Made by a program: the position numbers and the translations under genes. From assembly GCF_001909055.1 (NCBI RefSeq), contig NZ_LVWI01000040.1, forward strand, positions 1 to 64,000: a DNA stretch of 64,000 bases, given 5' to 3'. The notes below the pieces were generated by a model. That model saw only the letters and a list, made by a program, of their open reading frames with translations. It made no database searches and had not been told where the DNA came from. Shown here piece by piece: positions 43,202 through 51,575 of the stretch (position 1 is its first letter; the number at the start of each line of letters is the position of its first letter). Source of the DNA: Paenibacillus helianthi (lineage in GTDB: Bacteria > Bacillota > Bacilli > Paenibacillales > Paenibacillaceae).

Positions 43202-44143
43202 ATGTATAAATCAATTATTATCGGAACCGGCCCTGCCGGATTGACTGCGGCCATCTACCTGGCCCGTGCCAATCTGAATCCATTGGTTATTGAAGGGCCT
43301 CAGCCGGGCGGACAGCTTACCACCACCACGGAAGTGGAGAATTTTCCAGGATTCCCCGATGGCATCATGGGTCCGGAGCTCATGGATAATATGCGCAAGC
43401 AGGCTGAACGCTTTGGTGCCAAGTTTGTTACAGGCTGGGTGAACAGTGTAGAGCTTGGGGAACGCCCTTTTAAGCTGAATGTTGAAGGGATGGGCGCACT
43501 GACTACGGATACTCTGATTCTCTCGACAGGTGCAACAGCTAAATACCTGGGCATCCCGGGTGAACAGGATAATATCGGACGCGGTGTCAGCACTTGTGCA
43601 ACCTGCGACGGATTTTTCTTCCGGGGCAAAGAGATCGTGGTGATCGGCGGCGGCGACTCAGCTCTTGAAGAGGCGGGTTTCCTGACCCGTTTTGCTTCCA
43701 AAGTAACCCTTGTGCACCGTCGTGAAGAACTGCGTGCCTCCAAAATCATGCAGGACCGGGTCCGTGACAATGAAAAGGTTGCCTGGGGCCTGAACCGCAC
43801 TCCGCTGGAAGTAACTGCCGGCGATAGAGGTGTGAACGGAATTAAAGTGCTTAACAATGAAACCGGGGAAGAAGAGTTCATTGAGGCCAGCGGTGTGTTT
43901 GTCGCTATTGGGCATCATCCGAATACGGCATTCCTTGGCGGACAGATTACGACGGATGCGAACGGTTATATCGTCACGAATCCAGGCACTTCTGAAACCA
44001 ACATTCCCGGCGTCTTCGCTTGCGGAGATGTACAGGATACCCGTTACAAACAAGCGATTACCGCAGCGGGCAGCGGATGTATGGCGGCTATGGATGCTGA
44101 GAAGTACATTGAGAGCCTGGAGCACAGTGCAGTTATTTTGTAA
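43202..44143 (+). CDS. trxB: Thioredoxin reductase
   Basis: A 313-residue FAD and NADPH enzyme that reduces thioredoxin. The FAD motif GTGPAGLTAAIYLARAN is at the N-terminus, the redox pair Cys132-Ala-Thr-Cys135 is in GVSTCATCDGFF, the NADPH motif is VVIGGGDSALEEA and the FAD-binding end is GVFACGDVQD. Length and order are normal. ATG 43202 follows AAGGAGG. A PerR-type box lies in the promoter. Confidence 0.97.
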   Translation: MYKSIIIGTGPAGLTAAIYLARANLNPLVIEGPQPGGQLTTTTEVENFPGFPDGIMGPELMDNMRKQAERFGAKFVTGWVNSVELGERPFKLNVEGMGALTTDTLILSTGATAKYLGIPGEQDNIGRGVSTCATCDGFFFRGKEIVVIGGGDSALEEAGFLTRFASKVTLVHRREELRASKIMQDRVRDNEKVAWGLNRTPLEVTAGDRGVNGIKVLNNETGEEEFIEASGVFVAIGHHPNTAFLGGQITTDANGYIVTNPGTSETNIPGVFACGDVQDTRYKQAITAAGSGCMAAMDAEKYIESLEHSAVIL

Positions 44144-44150
44144 TATGCCC

Positions 44151-44180
44151 TTGGTATTGCAGGCACCACGGTGCTATAAT
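44151..44180 (+). promoter_or_regulatory. Promoter of the glutaredoxin gene
   Basis: TTGGTA at 44151-44156 and TATAAT at 44175-44180 with an 18-base spacer, so the glutaredoxin gene can be expressed apart from trxB. Confidence 0.6.
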
Positions 44181-44236
44181 ATAGTAAGCTGATGTTTTAG
44201 TGTAAGTCGATAAAGCTTTTAGGAGGAGATTAGAAC

Positions 44237-44470
44237 ATGGAAAACGTAATTGTATACACCTCGACCAACTGTCCCCATTGCCGTCAGGTCAAAAGCTTCC
44301 TGAGTGAGAAGGGCGTCTCCTACGAGGAGCGCAACATTGAACAAAATGATGATTTTGCCCAGCAGGTGTGGGATATGGGGATGCGGGCTGTACCTGTAAC
44401 CGTCATCGGCGATTTCAAAATCGTAGGCATGAATAAAACCCAATTCGACAAGGCGTTGGCTACTGTATAA
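44237..44470 (+). CDS. Glutaredoxin-family protein
   Basis: A 77-residue single-domain thiol-disulfide protein of the glutaredoxin/NrdH type: VYTSTNCPHCRQVKSFLSEK with the CPHC redox centre, cis-Pro in RAVPVTVIGD and GMNKTQF at the end. ATG 44237 follows AGGAGGAG. Placed directly after trxB, so it may be reduced by thioredoxin reductase, as NrdH is. A terminator follows. Confidence 0.92.
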   Translation: MENVIVYTSTNCPHCRQVKSFLSEKGVSYEERNIEQNDDFAQQVWDMGMRAVPVTVIGDFKIVGMNKTQFDKALATV

Positions 44471-44508
44471 TCGTCAGACCAGGTACTCCTCTGCTTGAGG
44501 AAACAAGG

Positions 44509-44536
44509 GCCGCTTCCGCGCTGGAGGCGGCTTTTT
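44509..44536 (+). terminator. Terminator of the glutaredoxin gene
   Basis: GCCGCTTCC pairs with GGAGGCGGC around GCGCT, followed by TTTTT. Confidence 0.92.
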
Positions 44537-44568
44537 GTATACATATTAGGATAAGGAGGCGATGAGGA

Positions 44569-44982
44569 ATGTTGATCAGTTTGGAAAATTATTGGGATAG
44601 GAATGCTGTTGAACGGCTGCTTGCAGAGTGCATGATGGCGGACGAGGAGCGTGTACGGGAGGAAGTGGACCGCTATCTTGCTGAAGATTCACGGGAACTG
44701 CAGGGCACCTTCATAGATGGTGAACTGGCGGGATTGATCGGCATCCGGCGAGGTCCGGGAACGGAAGCGGAAATCCTGCATATCGCCGTTCAGACCCGCT
44801 GGCGGGGCCGTGGAATTGGTGCTGCAATGATCGGAGAACTCCGGAAATGCGGCGGCATCGAAACGCTTCAGGCTGAGACGGACCGGGAAGCTGTGGGTTT
44901 TTATAGCCATTGCGGATTTAAGATTAGCAGTTTGGGCGAAAAGTACCCGGGGGTGGAGCGGTTTAGCTGTAAATATACATAA
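44569..44982 (+). CDS. GNAT-family N-acetyltransferase
   Basis: A 137-residue protein with the core GNAT pattern ILHIAVQTRWRGRGIGAAMI (acetyl-CoA loop RGRGIGAA) and VGFYSHCGFKI near the end. ATG 44569 follows AAGGAGG. The first 50 residues are acidic and variable. The substrate is unknown. Its last 20 bases overlap the convergent small membrane-protein gene. Confidence 0.85.
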   Translation: MLISLENYWDRNAVERLLAECMMADEERVREEVDRYLAEDSRELQGTFIDGELAGLIGIRRGPGTEAEILHIAVQTRWRGRGIGAAMIGELRKCGGIETLQAETDREAVGFYSHCGFKISSLGEKYPGVERFSCKYT

Positions 44983-45160
44983 TGATTTGAAACAGGGCAT
45001 AGACAGCAATTCCGCAGGTAATAAGCAGCAATCCTGATTTTTTTTTCGACTGGAACAGGCGAAGAACGCCGAGGCTAATGAGTGGAGCGATGATGAGCAG
45101 CAGCAGCAGCACAGTGATGAACATCTGCGCCGAAATATCAGACGTATCAACATAAGTCAT
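44963..45160 (-). CDS. Small two-helix membrane protein
   Basis: A 65-residue hydrophobic protein with two likely membrane segments (FITVLLLLLIIAPLISLGVL and GLLLITCGIAVYALFQIIMY) around a basic QSKKK loop. ATG 45160 is preferred because GGAGAGAG precedes it; an in-frame ATG at 45175 is weaker. I recognise no family. Confidence 0.65.
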   Translation of the reverse strand: MTYVDTSDISAQMFITVLLLLLIIAPLISLGVLRLFQSKKKSGLLLITCGIAVYALFQIIMYIYS

Positions 45161-45291
45161 GGACTCTCTCTCCATTCAGAAAAAAGATTGTAGTGACATT
45201 TGTCACACTTTTATCCCCTATTATAAAGGATTGATCTTCCTTTTTCTGTACTGCTGCCCCTATAATTGCGGCAATTTTACGTCAATTTTGC

Positions 45292-46452
45292 CTAGAGCGT
45301 CACCCGGATGTTCCCAAGGAAATGCATCACTGCTGAAAAACCCGCTCCGACCATGGTCCCGCGGCTGCCCAGCCGTGAAAAGATGATTTCGAGCTGCTGC
45401 TTATGATACGGCAGGGTCCGCTCGGCAACCACTCTGCGCAGCGGCTCGCCCAGCCAAGGCTCGGCTTCCGATAGAGCACCGCCAATCACGATCAGCTCGG
45501 GGTTAAAGCTGTTGATAAGATTGGTAACACCGATCCCGAGATATTCGCCGATGGTATTGAAATGGCGCAATGTGTCTTCCTGCCCCTCCAGTGCATGCCG
45601 GACCAGCTCGGATGTGCTGCGGGCAGGCAGCGCCAGCCCGGGATTGTCGTAAGTTTTCTCTGAAGCGTATAGTTCCCAGCAGCCACGGCTGCCGCAGCTG
45701 CAGGGTTTGCCTTCCGCCTCTATGGTCATATGGCCGGTCTCACCGGCATATCCGCGTGCCCCCTTGTACAGCTCTCCGCCGATAATAATTCCAGAACCAA
45801 TCCCCGAGCCTGCACTGATATAGAGCAGATGGCGCACATCACGCGCCGCTCCGAAGTTCAGCTCCCCTTGGGCGCCTGCATTCGCCTCGTTGTCGATCGT
45901 CACCGGGACTTCGAAAGACTGCTCGAGAATGCCCCGCAGATCTACCATTTCCCAGCCCAGATTGGGTGCAAACAGCACCACACCATGCTCATCCACCATC
46001 CCTGGCACCCCTACCCCAATCCCCACTATGCCGTATGGCGAGGAAGGGGCTGCTGCAATCAGCTCCGAGATCATGCTCTTCATTTTGTCCAATACATAAG
46101 GCAGGTTATGGACTTCCAGCTGGCGGTCCAATTCGTGAAGAATGCTCCCGTCCAAATCGCATAAGACCGCCTTCAACTGCTTCACCTGCAGTTCGATGCC
46201 GATTACACTGCCAGCCTTGCTGTTGAAATGCAGCATCAGCGGTTTACGGCCGCCGCTTGATTCACCCGGCCCGGCCTCGGTGACCAGTTCCTGCCCGCAG
46301 AGCTCGGCCACGAGATTGGATACGGTAGCTTTATTCAGTCCGGTCATTTCGGATACCCGGGCCCGCGATACCGGAGACTGCATCCGAATCGTATGTAAAA
46401 TAATCGATTTATTGATTTTTTTGACCAGCGCCTGATCACCCGTAACCTTCAC
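45292..46452 (-). CDS. xylR: Xylose repressor, ROK family
   Basis: A 386-residue regulator with an N-terminal winged helix (SRARVSEMTGLNKATVSNLV, residues about 29-48) and a ROK sugar-kinase-like domain (GIGVGVPGMVD, GSGIGSGIIIGGELYKGARG, zinc motif CSCGSRGCWE). It starts at GTG 46452 behind AAGGAAG. Position divergent from xylA-xylB and the operator there identify it as XylR: it represses the xyl genes until xylose binds. Confidence 0.93.
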   Translation of the reverse strand: MKVTGDQALVKKINKSIILHTIRMQSPVSRARVSEMTGLNKATVSNLVAELCGQELVTEAGPGESSGGRKPLMLHFNSKAGSVIGIELQVKQLKAVLCDLDGSILHELDRQLEVHNLPYVLDKMKSMISELIAAAPSSPYGIVGIGVGVPGMVDEHGVVLFAPNLGWEMVDLRGILEQSFEVPVTIDNEANAGAQGELNFGAARDVRHLLYISAGSGIGSGIIIGGELYKGARGYAGETGHMTIEAEGKPCSCGSRGCWELYASEKTYDNPGLALPARSTSELVRHALEGQEDTLRHFNTIGEYLGIGVTNLINSFNPELIVIGGALSEAEPWLGEPLRRVVAERTLPYHKQQLEIIFSRLGSRGTMVGAGFSAVMHFLGNIRVTL

Positions 46453-46750
46453 AAACTACACTTCCTTCTTGGGAACGTTCTCATAAGAGTATGCCACTTA
46501 GTCTAGTGCGATGCGCGCTAAAATGCAACAGTGGCGCTGGATATGAATTGGCTTCAGGAGTTCTTGCAACCATGCTAAACAAGGAGAAAGCGTAAGCAGC
46601 AATCTAGAGCTTGCCGGACTGCGGGCCTAATGGAATAGACGCATAGGCACAGGGGCCGGGGGGTACTTTATGTTAGTGAAGAATAAGAGAGAGGATTGTC
46701 CGCAGGGGCTGCGGGGCGCTCCAATTCGAGAAATAATAAGTTACAAAAAA
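46453..46750. other. Spacer in the xylR-xylA intergenic region
   Basis: Nearly 300 bases with no clear gene. A 44-codon frame beginning near 46669 runs into the xyl operator and is not credible. The xylR promoter must lie at the left side. Confidence 0.5.
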
Positions 46751-46775
46751 ACTTTGTTTAACCAATATACAAAGT
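46751..46775. promoter_or_regulatory. XylR-type operator of xylA
   Basis: ACTTTGT-N11-ACAAAGT is a perfect 7-bp inverted repeat about 70 bases before the xylA start, with the TTTGTTT core typical of XylR operators in Bacillota. Confidence 0.8.
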
Positions 46776-46799
46776 CAAAAAGATGTGTTAAGATGTTGC

Positions 46800-46813
46800 T
46801 GTAAACGCTTGCG
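46800..46813. promoter_or_regulatory. cre site (CcpA) upstream of xylA
   Basis: TGTAAACGCTTGCG matches the catabolite-response consensus TGWAANCGNTNWCA at all but one or two positions. It lies 33 bases before the ATG, inside the transcript, where bound CcpA would act as a roadblock. Confidence 0.8.
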
Positions 46814-46845
46814 GGCGAAGCAAAATATCGAGGAGGATTACACAA

Positions 46846-48165
46846 ATGGCTTATTTTGAATCAGTGAGCAAGATCTCTTACGAGGGAAGCCGTTCCACCA
46901 ACCCTTATGCATTCAAATTCTACAACCCGAAAGAAATCGTAGCCGGCAAAACCATGGAAGAGCACCTGAAGTTTGCAATGGCTTATTGGCATACACTAAC
47001 AGCTGGCGGCGCCGATCCGTTCGGCGCTGAAACTGCAGTCCGCGCTTGGGATAAGCTGAACACGATTGACAAGGCAAAAGCCCGTGCAGAAGCAGCATTT
47101 GAGTTCATGGAAAAAATGGACCTGCATTACTACTGCTTCCATGACGTGGATATCGCTCCTGAAGGCGCGTCTTTGCGCGAGTTCTACAGCAACATCGATA
47201 CCATCGTAGACATCCTTGAACAAGGCATGAAGGCATCCGGCAAAAAATTGCTGTGGAACACTGCCAACATGTTCACCAACCCGCGCTATATGCACGGTGC
47301 AGGCTCCACCTGCAACGCTGATGTGTATGCACACGCAGCTGCACAGGTTAAGAAAGGTCTGGAAGTCGGTAAACGTCTGGGCGCTGACAACTATGTATTC
47401 TGGGGCGGCCGTGAAGGCTACGAAACTCTGCTGAATACAGATATGGGCCTTGAGCAGGACAACATTGCCCGCCTGTTCAGCATGGCTGTAGACTACGCTA
47501 AGGAAATCGGCTTCGACGGCCAGTTCCTGATCGAGCCTAAACCGAAAGAGCCTACCAAACATCAATATGACTTCGACGCAGCAACAACGATCGCGTTCCT
47601 GCAGAAGTACAACCTTGATAAACACTTCAAGCTGAATCTTGAAGCTAACCATGCGACACTTGCCGGCCATACTTTCGAGCATGAGCTGCGTGTAGCCCGC
47701 ATCAACGGCATGCTGGGATCGCTGGATGCGAACCAGGGCGATCCGTTGCTCGGCTGGGATACAGATGAATTCCCTGCAAGCATCTACGATGCTACCCTGA
47801 CCCTGTATGAAGTGCTGAAGAATGATGGACTGGGTAAAGGCGGTATTAACTTTGACTCCAAAGTACGCCGTCCTTCCTTCGAGCCTGAGGACCTGTTCCT
47901 GGCACACATCTCCGGTATGGATATCTATGCTAAGGGTCTGAAAGTTGCCGCTAAGCTGATTGAAGACCGCGTATTCGACGACTTCATCGCTAAACGTTAC
48001 AGCAGCTTCACTGAAGGCGTAGGCGCTGACATCGTGTCCGGCAAAGCAACCTTGGCTTCGCTGGCTGATTATGCATTGAACAATGAAACTCCGCGTCCGA
48101 ACCAGTCCGGACGTCAAGAACTGCTCAGAGCTACATTGAACCAGTACATCCTGACAGCTGAGTAA
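46846..48165 (+). CDS. xylA: Xylose isomerase (class II)
   Basis: A 439-residue enzyme converting D-xylose to D-xylulose. The active-site His is in [13 protein letters not shown]; metal-binding motifs are [44 protein letters not shown] and [18 protein letters not shown]. The long N-terminus ([26 protein letters not shown]) marks class II. ATG 46846 follows GAGGAGG. Controlled by the XylR operator and the cre site upstream. Confidence 0.98.
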   Translation: MAYFESVSKISYEGSRSTNPYAFKFYNPKEIVAGKTMEEHLKFAMAYWHTLTAGGADPFGAETAVRAWDKLNTIDKAKARAEAAFEFMEKMDLHYYCFHDVDIAPEGASLREFYSNIDTIVDILEQGMKASGKKLLWNTANMFTNPRYMHGAGSTCNADVYAHAAAQVKKGLEVGKRLGADNYVFWGGREGYETLLNTDMGLEQDNIARLFSMAVDYAKEIGFDGQFLIEPKPKEPTKHQYDFDAATTIAFLQKYNLDKHFKLNLEANHATLAGHTFEHELRVARINGMLGSLDANQGDPLLGWDTDEFPASIYDATLTLYEVLKNDGLGKGGINFDSKVRRPSFEPEDLFLAHISGMDIYAKGLKVAAKLIEDRVFDDFIAKRYSSFTEGVGADIVSGKATLASLADYALNNETPRPNQSGRQELLRATLNQYILTAE

Positions 48166-48170
48166 GACTA

Positions 48171-48186
48171 CACCGGATTACCGGTG
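48171..48186 (+). promoter_or_regulatory. Short hairpin after xylA
   Basis: CACCGG-ATTA-CCGGTG, six base pairs just after the xylA stop; may protect the 3' end of the xylA message. Confidence 0.45.
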
Positions 48187-48220
48187 CTGTCCGTAGATTG
48201 GGCAGATCACTAACGCAACG

Positions 48221-48258
48221 GGGGTTGCTGAAGAGAGCATTCTTCGGCAGCCCCTTTT
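48221..48258 (+). terminator. Internal terminator between xylA and xylB
   Basis: GGGGTTGCTGAAGA pairs with TCTTCGGCAGCCCC over 14 positions (two G-T) and is followed by TTTT. Partial termination here would give more xylA than xylB message. Confidence 0.85.
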
Positions 48259-48294
48259 CTATTGAATAGACAAGCAATTTTGAGGAGGATAACG

Positions 48295-49791
48295 ATGAAA
48301 TATGTAATCGGTGTCGATCTTGGAACCAGTGCTGTAAAAACTGTATTGGTAGACCCGCAGGGAAAGGTGGCTTTTGAGCACTCCGAATCCTATCCCTTGA
48401 GCCGTCCCCAGCCGAACTGGAGTGAGCAGAATCCTGAGGATTGGGTACAGGGGACGCTGGTCAGCTTACACCGTCTGATTGAAGTATCCGGAGTGGACCC
48501 GTCGCAAGTGGACGGCATCAGTTTCTCCGGCCAGATGCACGGACTGGTGCTGGTGGATCGTGAAGGCAAGGTGCTGCGTCCGGCGATTCTCTGGAACGAC
48601 ACCCGGACTACGGCGCAATGCCGGAAGATCGAGAAGACGCTCGGCGCCAAGCTGATCGAAATTGCCAGAAACCGAGCTCTGGAAGGCTTCACTCTGCCTA
48701 AGATTCTGTGGGTGCAGGAGAACGAGCCGGAGGTGCTGGCACAGGCTGAGCTATTCCTTCTGCCGAAGGATTATGTTCGTTACCGGCTGACAGGTGATTA
48801 CGCCATGGATTATTCCGATGCCGCAGGCACGCTGCTGCTGGATGTGGCCTCCAAAACATGGAGTGCGGAAATCGCTGAGGCCTTCGGCCTGCCGGTGTCC
48901 CTTTGTCCAAAGCTTGTGGAATCATTCGACCTGACTGGCACGCTGCTTCCGGAAATTGCTGAAGCATCCGGCCTGCTCCCGTCCACCAAAGTATTCGCTG
49001 GTGGCGCAGACAACGCATGTGGTGCACTCGGTGCCGGCATTCTTGGTGAAGGCCGGACCATGTGCAGCATCGGGACCTCCGGTGTGATCCTGTCCTATGA
49101 GAGCAATAAAGACCTGAACCTGGAAGGCAAGGTCCATTTCTTCAACCATGGGGAGAAGGATGCCTACTACATCATGGGGGTTACACTGGCTGCTGGTTAT
49201 AGTCTCACCTGGTTCAAAGAAACCTTTGCAGGGGACAAAAGCTTTGATGAACTGCTTCAAGGAGTCGATTCCATCCCAGCCGGCAGCGGTGGCCTTCTGT
49301 TCACACCATACATTGTCGGTGAGCGCACTCCGCATCCGGATCCTAATATCCGCGGCAGCTTTATCGGCATGGATTCCGGGCATACTTTGGCTCATTTCAC
49401 CCGTTCGGTACTGGAGGGAATTACGTTCTCGCTGCGGGAATCTATTGATATCGTGCGTGACTCCGGCAAGGAAATTACTGAGGTTGTAGCGATTGGCGGA
49501 GGTGCCAAGAATGAAGCCTGGCTGCAGATGCAGGCGGATATTTTTAATGCTTCGATCATCAAGCTGGAGAGCGAGCAGGGACCGGCTATGGGTGCGGCTA
49601 TGCTGGCAGCTTACGGTGCCGGCTGGTTCGAATCTCTCGGTGAATGCGCAGAAGCCTTCATCCGTCCTGCAGAAGTGTACAAACCGAATGCTCAGCAAGC
49701 CGCAACCTATGATGGATTGTTTGGGCTGTATCAGGAAGTTTATGGGCAGACACGTTCACTAAATGATAAACTGGCACAATACCGTAAATAG
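48295..49791 (+). CDS. xylB: Xylulokinase
   Basis: A 498-residue FGGY-family kinase that phosphorylates D-xylulose. N-terminal VIGVDLGTSAVKTVLVD binds phosphate; SFSGQMHGLVLVD, LWNDTRTTAQC, DAAGTLLLD and the ATP site GGGAKNEAWLQMQADIF are typical. ATG 48295 follows GAGGAGG; a longer frame from 48262 has no ribosome site. It follows xylA, with a terminator between them. Confidence 0.97.
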   Translation: MKYVIGVDLGTSAVKTVLVDPQGKVAFEHSESYPLSRPQPNWSEQNPEDWVQGTLVSLHRLIEVSGVDPSQVDGISFSGQMHGLVLVDREGKVLRPAILWNDTRTTAQCRKIEKTLGAKLIEIARNRALEGFTLPKILWVQENEPEVLAQAELFLLPKDYVRYRLTGDYAMDYSDAAGTLLLDVASKTWSAEIAEAFGLPVSLCPKLVESFDLTGTLLPEIAEASGLLPSTKVFAGGADNACGALGAGILGEGRTMCSIGTSGVILSYESNKDLNLEGKVHFFNHGEKDAYYIMGVTLAAGYSLTWFKETFAGDKSFDELLQGVDSIPAGSGGLLFTPYIVGERTPHPDPNIRGSFIGMDSGHTLAHFTRSVLEGITFSLRESIDIVRDSGKEITEVVAIGGGAKNEAWLQMQADIFNASIIKLESEQGPAMGAAMLAAYGAGWFESLGECAEAFIRPAEVYKPNAQQAATYDGLFGLYQEVYGQTRSLNDKLAQYRK

Positions 49792-49830
49792 TCAGAGCCT
49801 GGGCAAGCTCGGGCCTATATCTTGGAATTG

Positions 49831-49856
49831 CCGGAGGGTCCGTAAGGGCCTTCCGG
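49831..49856 (+). promoter_or_regulatory. Hairpin after xylB
   Basis: CCGGAGGGTCC-GTAA-GGGCCTTCCGG, 11 pairs and a four-base loop, but no T-run. It may be a weak terminator or a message stabiliser before the next gene. Confidence 0.55.
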
Positions 49857-49882
49857 GATTCTGCCTTAGGGGTTGACCGCAG

Positions 49883-51424
49883 ATGATAAAAGTGCTGATT
49901 GTAGATGACGAGCCCAAACTGAGGGAAGGGATGCGTACACTGATTCCATGGGAGGAGTATGGCTATACTGTAGTCGGGACAGCCGCGAGTGGGCTGGAAG
50001 CACTTGATAAATTCCGGACACTTGCACCCATGCTGATGATTGCTGATATCCGTATGCCGGGCATGGATGGTCTGGAGCTGGTTGGCGAACTGCGTAAAGA
50101 AAACGCTAACTGTCATGTGCTGATCCTCAGCGGTTATGCGGACTTCGAATATGCCAAACGGGCCATTTCCTATCATATTGACGGGTATTTGCTGAAACCG
50201 GTGGATGAAGAGGAATTGATCTCCTATTTGCAGGAGTTGCGGGACACCATATCCCGGGAGGAACGTGCCAGCGAATGGCAGAACAATGAAACTGTGCGCA
50301 ATGAGGATACTTTGCTGCGTCATTTGCTGCAGCCGCAGGAGGAAGATGCCCCCAGGGCTGAAGCTGCTGTGGAGCTTGGTCTGGAAGGGCATAGCTGCGA
50401 GGTCGTGCTCCTGGAATTCAAGGGACTGCATAAGGGCGGAGATATCCGTGAAGAGCAGGTGAGAAGCGAGCTTGAGCAGCAGTGGCAGCCGGATACGGGA
50501 TTAATATTCACTTTGCCGCCTTATTTAGGCATCCTTCTGAAGGAACCGCTCCAGGATGATGTCGGCCGTGCCGCCTTGTGGCGGAAGCTGAATGCAGTCA
50601 TTACCGGGTATGGGCTCGAATTTTGCGCCGCTGCAGGGGGGAGCGCAGCCGGACCCGAGGAGGCATCACGGTCTTTTACAGCGGCCGCCGGGCTGCTGGA
50701 AGAGGCTTTTTTTGGCCGGAAGGGTATTATTCTGAGTGGAACAACCGATGATTGGGCGGAACCTGAGCCGGAACCGGAGGAGGAGCCGGACCCCGAACGG
50801 GATGTAGAGGTACAACTGCTGCTGGCCATAGAGACCGGAAGCAATGAGGCCATTCCCATGCTGGTGGGGCAAATTGTCCGTAAACTGGTTGCAGCAAAGC
50901 GTGATGAAACCTATATTAAGGAAAATCTGATGCGAATTGTAAGCAGTACTATCGCCCGTCTGGAAGCGGCTAACCCCGATTTCCGCAGCTTCATTCTTAG
51001 TCATCCTTCTCCTATAGGCGAGGTGTACGGCAGCGATTATCTGATTGACGTAGAGAAGCAGGTCGCAGATTATATGGAGCAAATCTCCAGGCAGATGAAC
51101 AGCGGCGGCCGCGGCGACGAGATCAAACGGATTACCGATCTGATTCAACGCCGCTATAATGAGAACCTGAAGCTGGGATCGCTTGCCGAAGTCTTCAATT
51201 ACAACAGCGCATATTTAGGTAAAATGTTCAAAAATCAGGTTGGCGAGCACTTTAATACTTATTTGGACAAAGTCAGAATCGAGAAGGCCAAGCAATTTTT
51301 GAATCAGGGAATGAAAGTATACGAGGTTGCTGAAAGAGTTGGATATATGAATTCCGATTATTTTAATGCCAAATTCCGCAAATATGTCGGTGTGTCCCCA
51401 ACCGCTTTCCGTAAGGAACAATAA
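49883..51424 (+). CDS. Response regulator with AraC-type DNA-binding domain
   Basis: A 513-residue YesN-type regulator. Receiver: DD at residues 8-9, Asp55 in IADIRMPGMDG, Lys in GYLLKPV. The middle part has an acidic Glu/Pro run (about residues 293-312). The AraC domain ends the protein (NYNSAYLGKMFKNQVGEHFN; YEVAERVGYMNSDYFNAKFR). It should be phosphorylated by the kinase encoded next and activate the ABC-GH95 genes. Gene order is regulator first, kinase second, the reverse of the first pair in the window. Confidence 0.92.
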   Translation: MIKVLIVDDEPKLREGMRTLIPWEEYGYTVVGTAASGLEALDKFRTLAPMLMIADIRMPGMDGLELVGELRKENANCHVLILSGYADFEYAKRAISYHIDGYLLKPVDEEELISYLQELRDTISREERASEWQNNETVRNEDTLLRHLLQPQEEDAPRAEAAVELGLEGHSCEVVLLEFKGLHKGGDIREEQVRSELEQQWQPDTGLIFTLPPYLGILLKEPLQDDVGRAALWRKLNAVITGYGLEFCAAAGGSAAGPEEASRSFTAAAGLLEEAFFGRKGIILSGTTDDWAEPEPEPEEEPDPERDVEVQLLLAIETGSNEAIPMLVGQIVRKLVAAKRDETYIKENLMRIVSSTIARLEAANPDFRSFILSHPSPIGEVYGSDYLIDVEKQVADYMEQISRQMNSGGRGDEIKRITDLIQRRYNENLKLGSLAEVFNYNSAYLGKMFKNQVGEHFNTYLDKVRIEKAKQFLNQGMKVYEVAERVGYMNSDYFNAKFRKYVGVSPTAFRKEQ

Positions 51425-51473
51425 ATGGATCTGCTGAAATGAATATATATCTGTATAATAGTCGTTAAGAGGT

Positions 51474-51520
51474 ACAGGCTGTTCCCACGCTGCAGCAGAT
51501 GCGGGGAGCAGCCTGTTTCT
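51474..51520 (+). terminator. Hairpin between regulator and kinase genes
   Basis: ACAGGCTGTTCCC and GGGAGCAGCCTGT pair over 13 positions around a 17-base loop, followed only by TTCT. Probably an attenuator. Confidence 0.6.
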
Positions 51521-51575
51521 CATGGTTTGGGCGGAAACATTGGGAGGAGGGATTGGCATTAAAGGGCTGGTGCGA

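Noticed and set aside
46669..46803. Small open frame (44 codons) between xylR and xylA
   Set aside because: It runs through the XylR operator and promoter region and has no proper ribosome site.
46996..48117. A 373-codon minus-strand open frame
   Set aside because: It lies antisense to xylA, whose codon bias keeps the reverse frame open; no ribosome site or protein family fits.
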